A stretch of DNA of 14,021 nucleotides from NCBI GenBank assembly GCA_002315945.1, contig DCIJ01000070.1, positions 17,187 to 31,207 of the forward strand, read 5' to 3'. The notes under the pieces are model-generated. The model was not told where the DNA came from. It did no database searches and worked only from the letters and a program-made list of their open reading frames with translations. This DNA comes from Lachnospiraceae bacterium UBA1729. GTDB taxonomy: Bacteria; Bacillota; Clostridia; Lachnospirales; Lachnospiraceae. This document shows, piece after piece, positions 6,944-14,021 of this stretch (position 1 is the first letter of the stretch; every line of letters begins with the position of its first letter). A program made the translations under genes and the position numbers.

Positions 6944-8383
6944 TTACATGAGTCTAAATTTTGATGCCATACCAATAAATTCTCTATTGTTTTTCGATTT
7001 AGAGAACATATCCAAAATCCTGTCTACTGCCTCCTCCGGCTTTAATGAGTTAAGAGCACGTCTGATAATGGTCATTGCTTCCTGTTCTTCCGGTGTTAAC
7101 AGTAAATCATCACGTCTTGTTCCTGATCTTGGAATATCAATAGCAGGGAATATTCTTCTTTCAGACAGTTTTCTGTCAAGAACCATTTCCATGTTACCGG
7201 TACCCTTAAATTCTTCATACACAACATCATCCATCTTGCTACCTGTCTCAATCAGAGCAGTTGCAAGAATAGTAAGGCTTCCACCATTTCTCATATTTCT
7301 TGCTGCACCAAAGAAACGCTTAGGCATATGTAAAGCCGCAGGGTCAAGACCACCAGACAGAGTACGTCCACTTGGGGGTACAATAAGATTATAAGCACGG
7401 GTAAGTCTTGTAATACTGTCTAACAGGATTGCTACATCTCTTCCATGCTCAACAAGTCTCTTGGCTCTCTCGATTACCATCTCTGATACTCTTCTGTGAT
7501 GCTCTGGCAGCTCATCAAAGGTTGAGTAAATTACTTCAACATTTTCGCCTTCAATAGCTTCTCTAATGTCTGTAACTTCCTCAGGTCTCTCATCAATAAG
7601 CAGTATAATCAGATGCATTTCCGGATTATTATGCTTAATGGACTTAGCCACATCCTTTAACAGTGTTGTCTTTCCAGCCTTAGGAGGGGATACAATCATA
7701 CCTCTCTGTCCTTTTCCTACAGGAGACATGATGTCCATTACTCTCATTGCCACTGAACAACCTGGACATTCCATCTTTAATCTCTCGTCAGGGAAAATAG
7801 GAATTAAATCTTCAAACTTCTTACGTTTTGAAATAGATTCGGGGCTAAAACCATTTATCTCCTTCAAATACAGTAGCGCTGAAAACTTTTCCTGCTGAGT
7901 CTTAATTCTGGTATTTCCACTAATCATATCACCTGTTCTAAGTCCAAATCTTCTAATCTGGGCAGGTGCCACATATACATCACTTTCACCAGGCAGGAAG
8001 TTATCACTTCTGATAAATCCAAATCCATCAGGCATAACCTCAAGAATACCCTTGGCAGTGTAACCACTGTCTAATTCTTCCATATCCTCCTGCTTAACCT
8101 GTTTTGCCGCTGCTTCTTTGCCAGAAGCATTTACAGCGCCATCTGCAGCCTGTCTGTCTTCCACTTCTACTGGCTGCTCCTCCTTGGGAGTGGACACTAC
8201 AGCAGCTTTTTTTACCTTTACAGCCTTCTCTTTGACCTGGGTAGCCTTTGCTTCTTCTTCATCCAGTGCAACCATAGCATCGATAACTTCACTTTTTTTC
8301 ATGGTACTTGAACCTTTGATACCACGATTCTTTGCTATATCTCTCAATATTGCAACACTTAGTGTTTCATATTTTTCTCTCAT
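6944..8383 (-). CDS. rho: Transcription termination factor Rho
   Basis: Hexameric RNA-dependent ATPase that releases RNA polymerase from transcripts, 479 residues. Order of domains: N-terminal Rho helix bundle (about 1-40), a charged low-complexity insert rich in Lys, Glu and Ala (about 42-105), the cold-shock-like primary RNA-binding domain with GFGFIR at 120-125, then the RecA-type ATPase with Walker A PPKAGKTT (233-240, Lys238) and Walker B LLIDERPEEV. The insert explains the length above the usual 420 or so. Its ATG shares ATGA with the sigH stop, and AGGAGAGG sits six bases upstream inside sigH, so the two are translationally coupled. The next gene follows after 15 bp. Placement directly after sigH differs from Bacillus subtilis. 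Confidence 0.98.
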   Translation of the reverse strand: MREKYETLSVAILRDIAKNRGIKGSSTMKKSEVIDAMVALDEEEAKATQVKEKAVKVKKAAVVSTPKEEQPVEVEDRQAADGAVNASGKEAAAKQVKQEDMEELDSGYTAKGILEVMPDGFGFIRSDNFLPGESDVYVAPAQIRRFGLRTGDMISGNTRIKTQQEKFSALLYLKEINGFSPESISKRKKFEDLIPIFPDERLKMECPGCSVAMRVMDIMSPVGKGQRGMIVSPPKAGKTTLLKDVAKSIKHNNPEMHLIILLIDERPEEVTDIREAIEGENVEVIYSTFDELPEHHRRVSEMVIERAKRLVEHGRDVAILLDSITRLTRAYNLIVPPSGRTLSGGLDPAALHMPKRFFGAARNMRNGGSLTILATALIETGSKMDDVVYEEFKGTGNMEMVLDRKLSERRIFPAIDIPRSGTRRDDLLLTPEEQEAMTIIRRALNSLKPEEAVDRILDMFSKSKNNREFIGMASKFRLM

Positions 8384-8994
8384 GCATTACCTCTCCTAAA
8401 TTCTCTAACCTTAGTGCGTCCTCGCTGCAGAGCATTATCTACCGACTTTTCACTTTTTCCCAGGCACTCTGCAATTGCCTCAATTCCCAATCCTGCCAGA
8501 TGTAACTCCAGCACCTGCCTCTCCATAGGACTTAGGCTGGTCCTGATACATTCCTCAATGGCCTTTACGTTTTCTTCATCTATTACAGCCTTCTCCGGAT
8601 TATCAAATACTATATCCTCCAAAGAGTCCACCAGGGAATCTCCTGATGTATCGCCAGCCTGCTCATAGAGTGACACATAAAAATTCATGGGATAATTTTT
8701 CTTTGTTTTAGATGCTTTCACATATGAGTAAAGCTGTCTGGATACACAGATTCTTGCAAAGGTCGCAAAGGAGGCCTCCCGTTCCTTATCAAAGCCTCTG
8801 ACCGCTTTTAGAAGTCCTATCATGCCTTCCTGAATCAGATCATCATAGTCACTTCCCAGAATATACATACTCTTTGCAACATTCTTAACAAGAGGTTTGT
8901 ATCGTTCCAGCAAAACATCTGTAATCTCCTCATTATCCAGAGCAATTAAATCAATTAACTGTTCATCACTTAAGTCTTTGTCTGACAATTTCAA
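8380..8994 (-). CDS. sigH: RNA polymerase sigma factor, SigH (Spo0H) type
   Basis: A 204-residue sigma-70 family protein with region 2 at about 28-98 (core-binding DDLIQEGMIGLLKAVRGFD at 51-69) and region 4 at about 150-203 (helix-turn-helix ending KSVDNALQRGRTKVREF). These patterns and the gene order mrnC-rlmB-sigH match SigH of Bacillus and clostridia, which directs transition-state and early sporulation genes. Whether this organism sporulates cannot be told here. The start is a TTG at 8994 within the end of rlmB, giving a 29-bp overlap; a GGGGG run lies about nine bases upstream. Another in-frame TTG is two codons later, and no ATG occurs until codon 43, inside region 2, so a TTG start is required. 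The stop codon overlaps the rho ATG as ATGA. Confidence 0.92.
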   Translation of the reverse strand: MKLSDKDLSDEQLIDLIALDNEEITDVLLERYKPLVKNVAKSMYILGSDYDDLIQEGMIGLLKAVRGFDKEREASFATFARICVSRQLYSYVKASKTKKNYPMNFYVSLYEQAGDTSGDSLVDSLEDIVFDNPEKAVIDEENVKAIEECIRTSLSPMERQVLELHLAGLGIEAIAECLGKSEKSVDNALQRGRTKVREFRRGNA

Positions 8995-9709
8995 ATGCCA
9001 ACACCCCCGCCGCTACAGATGCATTAAGTGAGTCAATATTACCTCTTGTAGGAATAGCTGTAATAAAATCACATTTTTCCTTAACAAGTCTACCGACACC
9101 CTTGCCTTCATTACCAATAACCAGACCAATGGGACCTGTAAGATTCTGTGAATACATTATCTCACCATCCATATCAGCACACACAAACCAGAGGCCTTCT
9201 TTTTTCAACTGATCTATTGTATTAGCGATATTTGTTACTTTACACACTTTTGTAAAATTCAATGCTCCGGCAGAGGTTCTTGCCACAGTGGCGGTAAGTC
9301 CAACCGCTCTGTTTTTTGGAATAATTACTCCATGAGCTCCCGCCATGTTAGCAGTACGAATAATAGCTCCCAGATTATGAGGGTCCTCAATTTCATCAAG
9401 GATAATGATAAAGGGGGGCTCATTCTTACTTCTGGCCTCTTCAAGAATATCTTCTACTTCAAAGTATTTGTAGGCAGCAGCAATAGCAATAACACCCTGA
9501 TGCTTACCTTCCTCACTCATTCTGTCCAAAAAAGTCTTATCAACAAATTTTAGAATGAGATCATGCTTTTTTGCCTCTCTTTTGATTGTATTTACCGGTC
9601 CATCCTGACAACCATCAAGGATAAAAAGCTTTTCAATTGTTTTGCCGGCTCTCAGCGCCTCTAACACTGCATTTCTGCCTTCAATCTGCAATGAATTTGT
9701 TTCGTTCAT
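8966..9709 (-). CDS. rlmB: 23S rRNA (guanosine-2'-O-)-methyltransferase RlmB, SpoU/TrmH family
   Basis: A 247-residue SPOUT-class methyltransferase, expected to 2'-O-methylate G2251 (E. coli numbering) in the peptidyl-transferase P loop of 23S rRNA using SAM. An N-terminal substrate-binding domain (about 5-80, starting IEGRNAVLEAL) precedes the knotted catalytic domain with its three motifs: DEIEDPHNLGAIIRTA (105-120), LVIGNEGKGVGRLV (196-209) and IPTRGNIDSLNASVAAGV (219-236). Its ATG shares ATGA with the mrnC stop. The 3' end overlaps the sigH start by 29 bp. The position between mrnC and sigH is conserved in Firmicutes. The family includes close paralogues, so the exact target guanosine is inferred from context. 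Confidence 0.93.
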   Translation of the reverse strand: MNETNSLQIEGRNAVLEALRAGKTIEKLFILDGCQDGPVNTIKREAKKHDLILKFVDKTFLDRMSEEGKHQGVIAIAAAYKYFEVEDILEEARSKNEPPFIIILDEIEDPHNLGAIIRTANMAGAHGVIIPKNRAVGLTATVARTSAGALNFTKVCKVTNIANTIDQLKKEGLWFVCADMDGEIMYSQNLTGPIGLVIGNEGKGVGRLVKEKCDFITAIPTRGNIDSLNASVAAGVLAFEIVRQRLK

Positions 9710-10146
9710 ACTTCCACCATTCCCAATCCTATTTTACACAGTTCCAATATTCTGGAATACTGATTTGTCATATATAAATATCCTACCAGAGTCTCAAACC
9801 CTGTAGCTTTCAAATATTCTGACAGTCCAGAATTCTTTGCCTTATGTCCAGGGCTGGAATTCTTGCCTCTTCTGAACTGGTTCAGCTCATCCTCTGATAA
9901 TAAATCCATAATTTTTGTTATTATCAATGCCTGAGTTTTTGCATTTACATACTTTACTGTTGCTTTATGGAGTCTGTTGGGAGATACATTTCCCTTAGAT
10001 ATTACAATAGTTCGAATAATCTGCTCATATACAGAATCGCCAATATGAGCAAGAGCCAGGGGCGAATATGTTCGAATATCCGCCCTTTTAAGCTCAAATG
10101 TGTTAATTATGTCGGTTAATCCACCGGTACTTAAGCTCTCTTCCAC
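9706..10146 (-). CDS. mrnC: Mini-ribonuclease III (MrnC)
   Basis: A 146-residue RNase III domain without a double-stranded RNA binding domain, the hallmark of Mini-III, which in Bacillus matures the ends of 23S rRNA. Visible motifs are ALAHIGDSVYE (31-41, with Asp37 and Glu41) and ATGFETLVGYLYM (114-126, with Glu118), the acidic residues that bind the catalytic metal. The start is GTG at 10146 with GAAGG six bases upstream, inside the last codons of cysS (16-bp overlap). The stop overlaps the rlmB ATG. The neighbour rlmB also acts on 23S rRNA, so the pair forms a small ribosome-maturation cluster. Confidence 0.94.
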   Translation of the reverse strand: MEESLSTGGLTDIINTFELKRADIRTYSPLALAHIGDSVYEQIIRTIVISKGNVSPNRLHKATVKYVNAKTQALIITKIMDLLSEDELNQFRRGKNSSPGHKAKNSGLSEYLKATGFETLVGYLYMTNQYSRILELCKIGLGMVEV

Positions 10147-11537
10147 TTTACGCCTTCTCTTGTGTCTTCCAAAACAATGCCCATGTCAAGAAGCTTATTT
10201 CTAATTTCATCAGCCTTGGCAAAATCCTTTGCTTTTCTCGCATCTGTACGAGCCTGAATCATTACCTCAACTTCATCATCAAGAAGTTCTTCTTTTTTCT
10301 CTAAAATAATACCAAGAATGTCTGTAAGAGTAGCAAGTGTTTTATACAAACCAGCTGCAAATTCACAGGTTACACCTTCTCTGCAGTTTGTATTGGCAAA
10401 ACGAACCAGGTCAAACACTGCCGAAATTGCATCTGCGGTATTAAAATCATCCTCCATTGCAGCTTCAAACTGTGCAGTATATTTTTTGCTTTCTTCTAAC
10501 AGTTCCTTTTCTGCTGCTGTCATCTCTCCTGACAGCCCTTCTGTTGAAAGATGTCTGAGATTCTGCGCTGCATTCACAATTCTCTCAAGTGATGACTTTG
10601 CTGCTTCCATAAGAGTATCTGCAAAGTTTAATCCACTTCTGTAGTGGGCACTGAGCATAAAAAATCTTAATACCTGAAGGTCATATCTTTCTGCAATATC
10701 TCTTACAGTAAAGAAATTGCCCAGGGATTTACTCATCTTCTTGTTATCAATATTTAAAAATGCATTGTGCATCCAATACTTTGAGAATGTCTTGCCGTTG
10801 CAGGCTTCTGACTGAGCAATTTCATTTTCATGATGAGGGAATACTAAGTCCTCTCCACCTGCATGAATATCAATCTCGTCACCCAGATAACGTTTGCTCA
10901 TTACTGAACACTCAATATGCCAACCTGGACGTCCATCACACCATGGAGACTCCCAGTAGGGTTCACCATCTTTTTTAGGCTTCCACAGAACAAAATCCAT
11001 TGGATCCTTCTTCTGATCCTCACCTGTAACCAGAAGTGATCTTGAGCTCTGCATCTCGTCAAGCTTTTTGTGGGATAATTTTCCATAATCCTTGAAGGAA
11101 GAAACACTGAAGTAAACAGTTCCATCCTTAGCCACATAGGCATTTCCTTTGTCAATCAGAGTCTGAATCATATCCAGCATACCTGGAATCTCTTTTGTTG
11201 CCAGAGGATGTGTTGTAGCAGGCTTTACATTCATACCTGCCATATCCTTCTTGCATTCTTCAATGTATCTTGTACTGATTTCTGAAGAATCTACACCCTC
11301 CTCAAGGGCTTTTTTGATAATCTTGTCATCTACATCTGTAAAGTTTGATACGAAATTAACCTCATACCCTTTGTATTCCATATATCTTCTTACAGTATCA
11401 AATACAATCATAGGTCTGGCATTTCCAATATGAATAAGATTGTATACGGTTGGTCCGCACACATACATTCTTACCTTGCCTTCCTCAATGGGGACGAAGT
11501 CCTCTTTTCTCTTAGTCATGGTATTATAGATTTTCAT
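10131..11537 (-). CDS. cysS: Cysteinyl-tRNA synthetase
   Basis: Class I aminoacyl-tRNA synthetase of 468 residues (E. coli enzyme 461) that charges tRNA-Cys in the cytoplasm. Catalytic HIGNA (HIGH) is at 36-40 and KMSKS at 267-271. The zinc ligands that select cysteine are present: Cys27 in YVCGPTVYN, Cys210 in HIECS, and His235 and Glu239 in FPHHENE. The C-terminal region carries the anticodon-binding helical domain. The ATG at 11537 shares one base with the TAA of cysE (TAATG), and GAGG lies six bases upstream. The gene follows cysE directly, so cysteine synthesis and tRNA charging are transcribed together, as in Bacillus. No T-box leader fits upstream of the operon. Confidence 0.99.
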   Translation of the reverse strand: MKIYNTMTKRKEDFVPIEEGKVRMYVCGPTVYNLIHIGNARPMIVFDTVRRYMEYKGYEVNFVSNFTDVDDKIIKKALEEGVDSSEISTRYIEECKKDMAGMNVKPATTHPLATKEIPGMLDMIQTLIDKGNAYVAKDGTVYFSVSSFKDYGKLSHKKLDEMQSSRSLLVTGEDQKKDPMDFVLWKPKKDGEPYWESPWCDGRPGWHIECSVMSKRYLGDEIDIHAGGEDLVFPHHENEIAQSEACNGKTFSKYWMHNAFLNIDNKKMSKSLGNFFTVRDIAERYDLQVLRFFMLSAHYRSGLNFADTLMEAAKSSLERIVNAAQNLRHLSTEGLSGEMTAAEKELLEESKKYTAQFEAAMEDDFNTADAISAVFDLVRFANTNCREGVTCEFAAGLYKTLATLTDILGIILEKKEELLDDEVEVMIQARTDARKAKDFAKADEIRNKLLDMGIVLEDTREGVKWKRA

Positions 11538-12205
11538 TATTTTCCTCTTTCGATGCTATTAATTCTTTGTTCCAGCTCAATAATTCTATTAATCAGTTCA
11601 GAATTTGCAGCTTTTAATCCCTGAATATCCTCCTGAACCGGGTCTGGCATAGATACCTGATCCATACTGTCCTGAGGAGCATCTGAATTTGCTCTTTTTA
11701 CAATCCTGCCCGGGATACCAACAACAGTGGATCCTGGTGGAACCTCCTGTAATACAACACTTCCGGCTCCAATCTTACTATTATCACCTATTTTAAAGGA
11801 TCCCAGTACCTTGGCACCACTGCTAATCATTACGTTGTTACCAATAGTTGGATGTCTCTTGCCCTGTTCTTTTCCAGTACCACCCAGAGTAACGCCCTGA
11901 TACAGTGTTACATTATCCCCTATTTCAGTAGTTTCACCAATGATTACACCAGTTCCATGATCTATGAAAAAACCTTTTCCAATCTTGGCTCCCGGATGAA
12001 TTTCGATACCAGTCTTTCTAACTGCCTTCTGAGAGATATATCTGGCCCAAAAATAATGACCCTTTTCATATAATTTATGGGCTCTTCGGTAATACATCAT
12101 TACCCTGAAACTTGGATACAAAAACACTTCCAAATTGGAATGAATTGCCGGGTCTCTCTCCCTTATTACTCTTATTTCTTCTCTTATCTGTGAAAAAAAT
12201 CCCAT
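11537..12205 (-). CDS. cysE: Serine O-acetyltransferase
   Basis: Acetylates L-serine with acetyl-CoA to O-acetylserine, the committed step of cysteine synthesis. The protein is 222 residues from the chosen start. An N-terminal helical domain with the family REEIRVIRERDPA is followed by left-handed beta-helix hexapeptide repeats (about 66-165). Active-site features include IDHGTG with Asp82 and His83, the HP of RHPTIG, and the GVTLGGTGKEQGKRHPTIG acetyl-CoA loop. An in-frame ATG at 12274 would add 23 residues but starts six bases from the T-run of the tsf terminator and has no ribosome site; the ATG at 12205 has AAAGGAAG eight bases upstream. The C-terminal tail (about 172-222) ends in a Leu/Ile heptad segment and Lys, unlike the Ile-ending tails that dock in CysK, so cysteine synthase complex formation is doubtful. 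Confidence 0.95.
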   Translation of the reverse strand: MGFFSQIREEIRVIRERDPAIHSNLEVFLYPSFRVMMYYRRAHKLYEKGHYFWARYISQKAVRKTGIEIHPGAKIGKGFFIDHGTGVIIGETTEIGDNVTLYQGVTLGGTGKEQGKRHPTIGNNVMISSGAKVLGSFKIGDNSKIGAGSVVLQEVPPGSTVVGIPGRIVKRANSDAPQDSMDQVSMPDPVQEDIQGLKAANSELINRIIELEQRINSIERGK

Positions 12206-12213
12206 GCTGAAAG

Positions 12214-12221
12214 CTTCCTTT
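12214..12221 (-). promoter_or_regulatory. Ribosome binding site deciding the cysE start
   Basis: Minus strand AAAGGAAG lies eight bases before the ATG at 12205. The longer reading frame from 12274 has no comparable site, because its upstream sequence is the poly-T tail of the tsf terminator. Confidence 0.75.
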
Positions 12222-12240
12222 GAGATTAGGATGTGATAAT

Positions 12241-12270
12241 AGAATATTTTATGAATACTCGTTAACTCAA
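12241..12270 (-). promoter_or_regulatory. Candidate promoter of the cysE-cysS-mrnC-rlmB-sigH-rho operon
   Basis: Minus strand TTGAGT (12265-12270), 18 bases, TATTCT (12241-12246). Both hexamers are 4-of-6 matches. It lies just after the tsf terminator and before cysE, the only room for a promoter of this unit. The leader would be about 30 bases, too short for a T-box or riboswitch. Confidence 0.35.
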
Positions 12271-12279
12271 TCATTATCT

Positions 12280-12308
12280 AAAAAAAAAGGACGTCTGTCA
12301 AGACGTCC
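12280..12308 (-). terminator. Rho-independent terminator of rpsB-tsf
   Basis: A perfect 8-bp GC-rich stem, GGACGTCT (12289-12296) with AGACGTCC (12301-12308), around the 4-base loop GTCA. On the minus strand it is followed at once by nine T (12288-12280). It lies about 22 bases after the tsf stop and separates the ribosomal unit from the cysE operon. Confidence 0.95.
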
Positions 12309-12330
12309 CTTAAAATATCTAAGATAATAT

Positions 12331-13401
12331 TTACATACCAGCCTGAGCTGCAACTTCTGCTGCGAAGTCATCAACCTTCTTTTCCATACCTTCACCAACT
12401 TCAAAACGAACCATCTTGGTGATTGTAAGGTCTTTTGAAACAGTTGCAAGATACTGACCAACTGTCTGCTTTCCATCATCAGCCTTAACATAAGCCTGAT
12501 CAAGAAGACTGATTTCCTTAACCTGTTTTGAAATACGTCCTTCTACAAGACCGCTGAAAATCTTATCAGCTACATATTTCTCTTTGTCCTTCATAGCTAA
12601 CTCAGCAAGTGTTGCCTTAGCTGCATCTGAGAGGAAGTTGAAGAGATACTTGTCTGTCTTCTTCTCTGCAAGGACTGCTGCGTCCTCAGCTGAGAATAAG
12701 TTACCAGCTTCAACCTGTCCAAATAATGCATTAAGGATAGGCTTAGGAAGTGTATCAGGAGCATTAAGAGCACTATCAATAGTAATCTCTTTTAACTTAG
12801 CCATCTCATCTGCTGAGATATCTGCTCTGCTGATATACTGAGGATTCATAGCTGCGATCTGCATTGCAATGTTCTGAAGAGCTTCCTTGCATGCATCATC
12901 TGAAGCACCGCTACCAGCTACAAGAACACCAATACGTCCACCGCCGTGAATGTATGAAGCAACTACATCACCACTAACCTTCTCAAATCTTCTGATAGAG
13001 AGCTTCTCACCAATTGTAAGAGTCTTCTCCTCAAGGTTAGCCTTCATATCAAGAATAGCTACAACATCTTCGCCATCACCAGCCTTATCAACTGATACTG
13101 CAAGAGCCTTATCTGCTACTTCCTGTACAAAATTCTGGAAAATTTCGTTCTTAGCAACGAAATCTGTCTCAGAGTTAACTTCTACTACAACTGCTGTATT
13201 GCCACTAGTAGCAACCTTAGCAATACCTTCTGCTGCAATTCTGCTAGCTTTCTTTTCCATCTTAGCTGCACCAGACTTCTTAAGAACATCTACTGCTGCT
13301 TCCATATTACCATCAGTCTCTGTAAGAGCCTTCTTGCAATCCATCATACCTGCTCCGGTAATTTCACGAAGCTCTTTAACCATAGCTGCTGTAATTGCCA
13401 T
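12331..13401 (-). CDS. tsf: Translation elongation factor Ts
   Basis: Guanine-nucleotide exchange factor for EF-Tu, 356 residues, well above the roughly 280-300 of E. coli and Bacillus. The UBA-like N-terminal domain (MVKELREITGAGMMDCKKAL, within 7-26) and the core motif SETDFVAKN (77-85), whose Asp80-Phe81 pair contacts EF-Tu, are typical. The C-terminal part carries VEGRISKQVKEISLLDQ and RFEVGEGMEKK, matching E. coli EF-Ts. Between about 205 and 270, where E. coli has a short link into its coiled-coil region, there are roughly 60 extra residues. The ATG at 13401 has GGAGG eight bases upstream. It follows rpsB after 31 bp, the standard rpsB-tsf operon, and ends at a strong terminator. No pyrH or frr follows. 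Confidence 0.98.
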   Translation of the reverse strand: MAITAAMVKELREITGAGMMDCKKALTETDGNMEAAVDVLKKSGAAKMEKKASRIAAEGIAKVATSGNTAVVVEVNSETDFVAKNEIFQNFVQEVADKALAVSVDKAGDGEDVVAILDMKANLEEKTLTIGEKLSIRRFEKVSGDVVASYIHGGGRIGVLVAGSGASDDACKEALQNIAMQIAAMNPQYISRADISADEMAKLKEITIDSALNAPDTLPKPILNALFGQVEAGNLFSAEDAAVLAEKKTDKYLFNFLSDAAKATLAELAMKDKEKYVADKIFSGLVEGRISKQVKEISLLDQAYVKADDGKQTVGQYLATVSKDLTITKMVRFEVGEGMEKKVDDFAAEVAAQAGM

Positions 13402-13432
13402 TGTTGTATCCTCCTAGATTATAATCAATAAA

Positions 13433-14021
13433 TTATTCAGCATCAGCCTCTGCAGACTCTGCAGCAAGAGCTTCAGCTTCTACGCTTGTTTCGCCCTGAT
13501 TTGCTTCGATAACAGCATCTGCCATCTTACCAACAATAAGCTTTACTGCACGAATAGCATCATCATTACCAGGAATGATGTAATCAAGTTCTTCAGGATC
13601 ACAGTTTGTATCGCCGATACCGATAAGAGTAATTCCTAATGAATGAGCCTCCTGAACACAGATGTGCTCCTTCTTAGGATCTACAACGAAGATAGCATCA
13701 GGAATTCTTGTCATATCCTTGATACCACCAAGGTTCTTCTGAAGTTTCTCAAGTTCCTTGTTAAGGTTTGCAACTTCCTTCTTAGGAAGAACATTGAAAG
13801 TTCCATCTTCTGCCATCTTCTCGATAGCTTTAAGTCTTTCAATTCTGCTTCTAATGGTCTTGAAGTTGGTAAGCATACCACCAAGCCATCTCTCATTTAC
13901 AAAATACATTCCGCAGCGAGCTGCCTCAGTAGCAACTGCATCCTGAGCCTGCTTCTTTGTTACAACGAAAAGAATAGTACCACCCTGTGCAACGATATCA
14001 GCTACTGCACGATAAGATTCA
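13433..14021 (-). CDS. rpsB: 30S ribosomal protein S2, partial (5' end outside the window)
   Basis: The reading frame stays open to the window edge, giving 195 or so residues of the C-terminal part of S2, a small-subunit protein near the mRNA exit side. The frame upstream of the internal ATG at 13909 reads AVADIVAQGGTILF and TKKQAQDAV, followed by GMYFVNERWLGGMLTNFKTIR, all S2 hallmarks, so that ATG is not the start. The usual FVGTKKQ appears here as FVVTKKQ. The core PDAIFVVDPKKE and the IPGNDDAIRAVKL region are intact, and the protein ends in an Ala/Glu-rich acidic tail (about the last 20 residues). About 50-60 N-terminal residues are missing from the window. tsf follows after 31 bp. Confidence 0.98.
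   Translation of the reverse strand, partial: ESYRAVADIVAQGGTILFVVTKKQAQDAVATEAARCGMYFVNERWLGGMLTNFKTIRSRIERLKAIEKMAEDGTFNVLPKKEVANLNKELEKLQKNLGGIKDMTRIPDAIFVVDPKKEHICVQEAHSLGITLIGIGDTNCDPEELDYIIPGNDDAIRAVKLIVGKMADAVIEANQGETSVEAEALAAESAEADAE

Noticed and set aside
12206..12274. Upstream ATG at 12274 extending cysE by 23 residues
   Set aside because: It begins at the T-run of the tsf terminator, has no ribosome site, and the added residues do not resemble CysE. The ATG at 12205 has a good site and gives the family N-terminus.
12206..12279. T-box or riboswitch controlling cysE-cysS
   Set aside because: Only about 74 bases lie between the terminator and the cysE start, too short for a T-box, and no specifier stem or second terminator is visible.
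13433..13909. rpsB starting at the ATG at 13909
   Set aside because: The frame continues upstream to the window edge with clear S2 residues, so the gene is partial.
1..14021. Mobile elements, CRISPR arrays, tRNA or defence genes
   Set aside because: No repeat arrays, transposase motifs, tRNA-like folds or phage genes were seen; gene content is ordinary and syntenic.

Overview
The window looks like chromosomal DNA of a low-to-mid-GC Gram-positive anaerobe of the class Clostridia, most likely a Lachnospiraceae member (Butyrivibrio/Roseburia-like). This is inferred from the codon use, strong GGAGG ribosome binding sites, a HrcA/CIRCE-type groESL operon, a SigH-type sigma factor in the Bacillus/Clostridium gene order, and NrdR. 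All recognisable genes lie on the minus strand, so transcription runs from high to low coordinates. There is no gene-free stretch over 300 bases, and I saw no tRNA, rRNA, insertion sequence or CRISPR array.

In the direction of transcription there are five units. (1) 14021-12280: the 3' part of rpsB (ribosomal protein S2, cut by the window edge), then tsf (EF-Ts, with an extra segment of about 60 residues), ending at a strong hairpin terminator. (2) 12270-4084: a compact probable operon of eight genes, cysE, cysS, mrnC, rlmB, sigH, rho, a small membrane PAS-like gene, and a multi-domain membrane c-di-GMP protein. Neighbours overlap or nearly touch, and the unit ends at a terminator at 4084-4124. 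It joins cysteine synthesis and charging, 23S rRNA maturation and methylation, a stationary-phase sigma factor, the Rho terminator and second-messenger signalling. (3) 4095-2033: groES-groEL behind a sigma-A-like promoter with an exact CIRCE operator. (4) 1984-1419: nrdR, the ribonucleotide reductase repressor, alone between a near-consensus promoter and a hairpin terminator. (5) 1393-37: a fold-type I PLP aminotransferase.

Most of the window is conserved housekeeping sequence. I found no convincing unknown system. The most interesting items are the two-gene signalling module at the end of the sigH-rho operon (an uncharacterised membrane PAS-like protein overlapping a 7TM-PAS-GGDEF-EAL protein whose GGDEF motif is decayed while its EAL residues are intact), the overlap of that operon's terminator with the groESL promoter, and lineage-type insertions in EF-Ts and Rho.
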